From assembly GCA_902491575.1 (NCBI GenBank), contig CABUID010000029.1, positions 1 through 6,551 on the forward strand: a stretch of 6,551 nt of DNA, written 5' to 3'. This document shows, one piece after another, positions 6,107 through 6,551 of this stretch. This DNA comes from an uncultured Bacillota bacterium. Its GTDB lineage: Bacteria > Bacillota_I > Bacilli_A > RFN20 > CAG-631. Both the position numbers and the translations under genes were made by a program. The number at the start of each line of letters is the position of its first letter. The stretch's first letter is position 1. The notes beneath the pieces were generated by a model. It was not told the origin of the DNA and did not search any database. It saw only the letters and a program-made list of their open reading frames with translations.

Positions 6107-6551
6107 TATTCAACACCTCTAATCATCATTGTTATTACTTCGTCTATATTTCCTTTTTCAATCGCCATTTGAGGATAATTTTCAGCATAATATTGTTTTT
6201 GATTAGTTAAACAACTATATCCATAGCTTTCTTTTTTTGTACGTAAAATATATTGTCTATCTAATTTGGAATATTCTTCTTCATCAACTTTAAGTAGTGC
6301 ATAATCGCTTAGTAAAACATCAGTATCTTCGTGCATAATTACTTTTCCTTGATGTATCATATAAAGGTCATCACATAAAGTTTCTAAATCACTGGAAATG
6401 TGAGAACTAATTAAAATAGAGCGTTCTTCGTCTTTTTCTATAAAATCTCTTAGCATTTCTAACAATTCATCTCTAGCTATTACATCTAATCCCGCCGTTG
6501 GTTCATCAAGAATTAACAACTTTGCATTGTGTGAAACAGCAACTAAGACTT
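6106..6551 (-). CDS. ABC-2 type transporter ATPase (partial, 5' end beyond window)
   Basis: The last 147 residues are visible. The frame stays open to the window edge at 6551, so the TTG at 6519 is internal and not the start. The fragment begins just after the position of the signature motif and shows S-H-N-A-K at 6-10, Walker B L-L-I-L-D15-E16-P with the D-loop G-L-D22, and the switch histidine H50 in I-S-S-H. A C-terminal extension of about 85 residues follows the nucleotide-binding core, as in BcrA/YtrB-type exporter ATPases. Walker A lies outside the window. It ends on the first base of the permease start (TAATG), so the two were coupled. In related loci a GntR-type regulator commonly precedes such a pair, but whether one exists here cannot be seen. 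The ATPase looks intact while its membrane partner is broken. Confidence 0.9.
   Translation of the reverse strand, partial: VLVAVSHNAKLLILDEPTAGLDVIARDELLEMLRDFIEKDEERSILISSHISSDLETLCDDLYMIHQGKVIMHEDTDVLLSDYALLKVDEEEYSKLDRQYILRTKKESYGYSCLTNQKQYYAENYPQMAIEKGNIDEVITMMIRGVE

Noticed and set aside
1..6551. Integrative element ends, insertion sequences, tRNA genes, CRISPR repeats
   Set aside because: I looked on both strands and saw no transposase or integrase motifs, terminal inverted repeats, cloverleaf sequences or regularly spaced repeats; mobility is suggested only by the type of cargo and the direct repeats.

Overview
The window looks like accessory DNA from a low-GC Bacillota genome, probably of clostridial or related gut type. 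The basis is AT-rich sequence, strong GGAGG-type ribosome binding sites, exclusively Firmicute-style gene families (BceAB/BceRS transporter modules, DUF4177, a Spo0A C-terminal-like domain) and small, tightly coupled genes. The species cannot be named. No integrase, relaxase, transposase, tRNA, rRNA or CRISPR array is visible. Every supported gene lies on the minus strand, so transcription runs from high to low coordinates.

Right-hand operon (6551 to about 4840, in transcription order). It contains the 3' part of an ABC-2 type ATPase cut by the window edge, an ABC-2 permease broken by a frameshift, a 38-residue one-helix membrane peptide, a DUF4177 protein, and a 76-residue protein resembling the C-terminal half of the Spo0A DNA-binding domain. 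The genes overlap or are separated by at most 23 bases. The unit ends in a long three-part hairpin that pairs perfectly only in minus-strand RNA, which I read as the operon terminator.

Central module (about 4830 to 284). This is a complete BceAB-BceRS-type peptide-antibiotic sensing and resistance system in the order ATPase, ten-helix FtsX-type permease with a large extracellular loop, OmpR-family response regulator, and intramembrane-sensing histidine kinase. A candidate activator-dependent promoter with TGTAA-type operator elements lies just before the ATPase. By analogy with characterised Bce modules, the transporter detects and detoxifies a cell-wall-active peptide, the kinase reads transporter activity, and the regulator raises transporter expression.

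Left end (1 to 283). A 144-base spacer without an obvious terminator leads into a second copy of the mini-Spo0A gene, truncated by the window edge. It is 88% identical at the DNA level to the copy before the Bce module, so the module is bracketed by direct repeats of one small regulatory-looking gene.

The points most worth following up are these two paralogous solo Spo0A-effector-like genes flanking a resistance module, the apparent 11-base slippage deletion in the ABC-2 permease, and the small membrane peptide.
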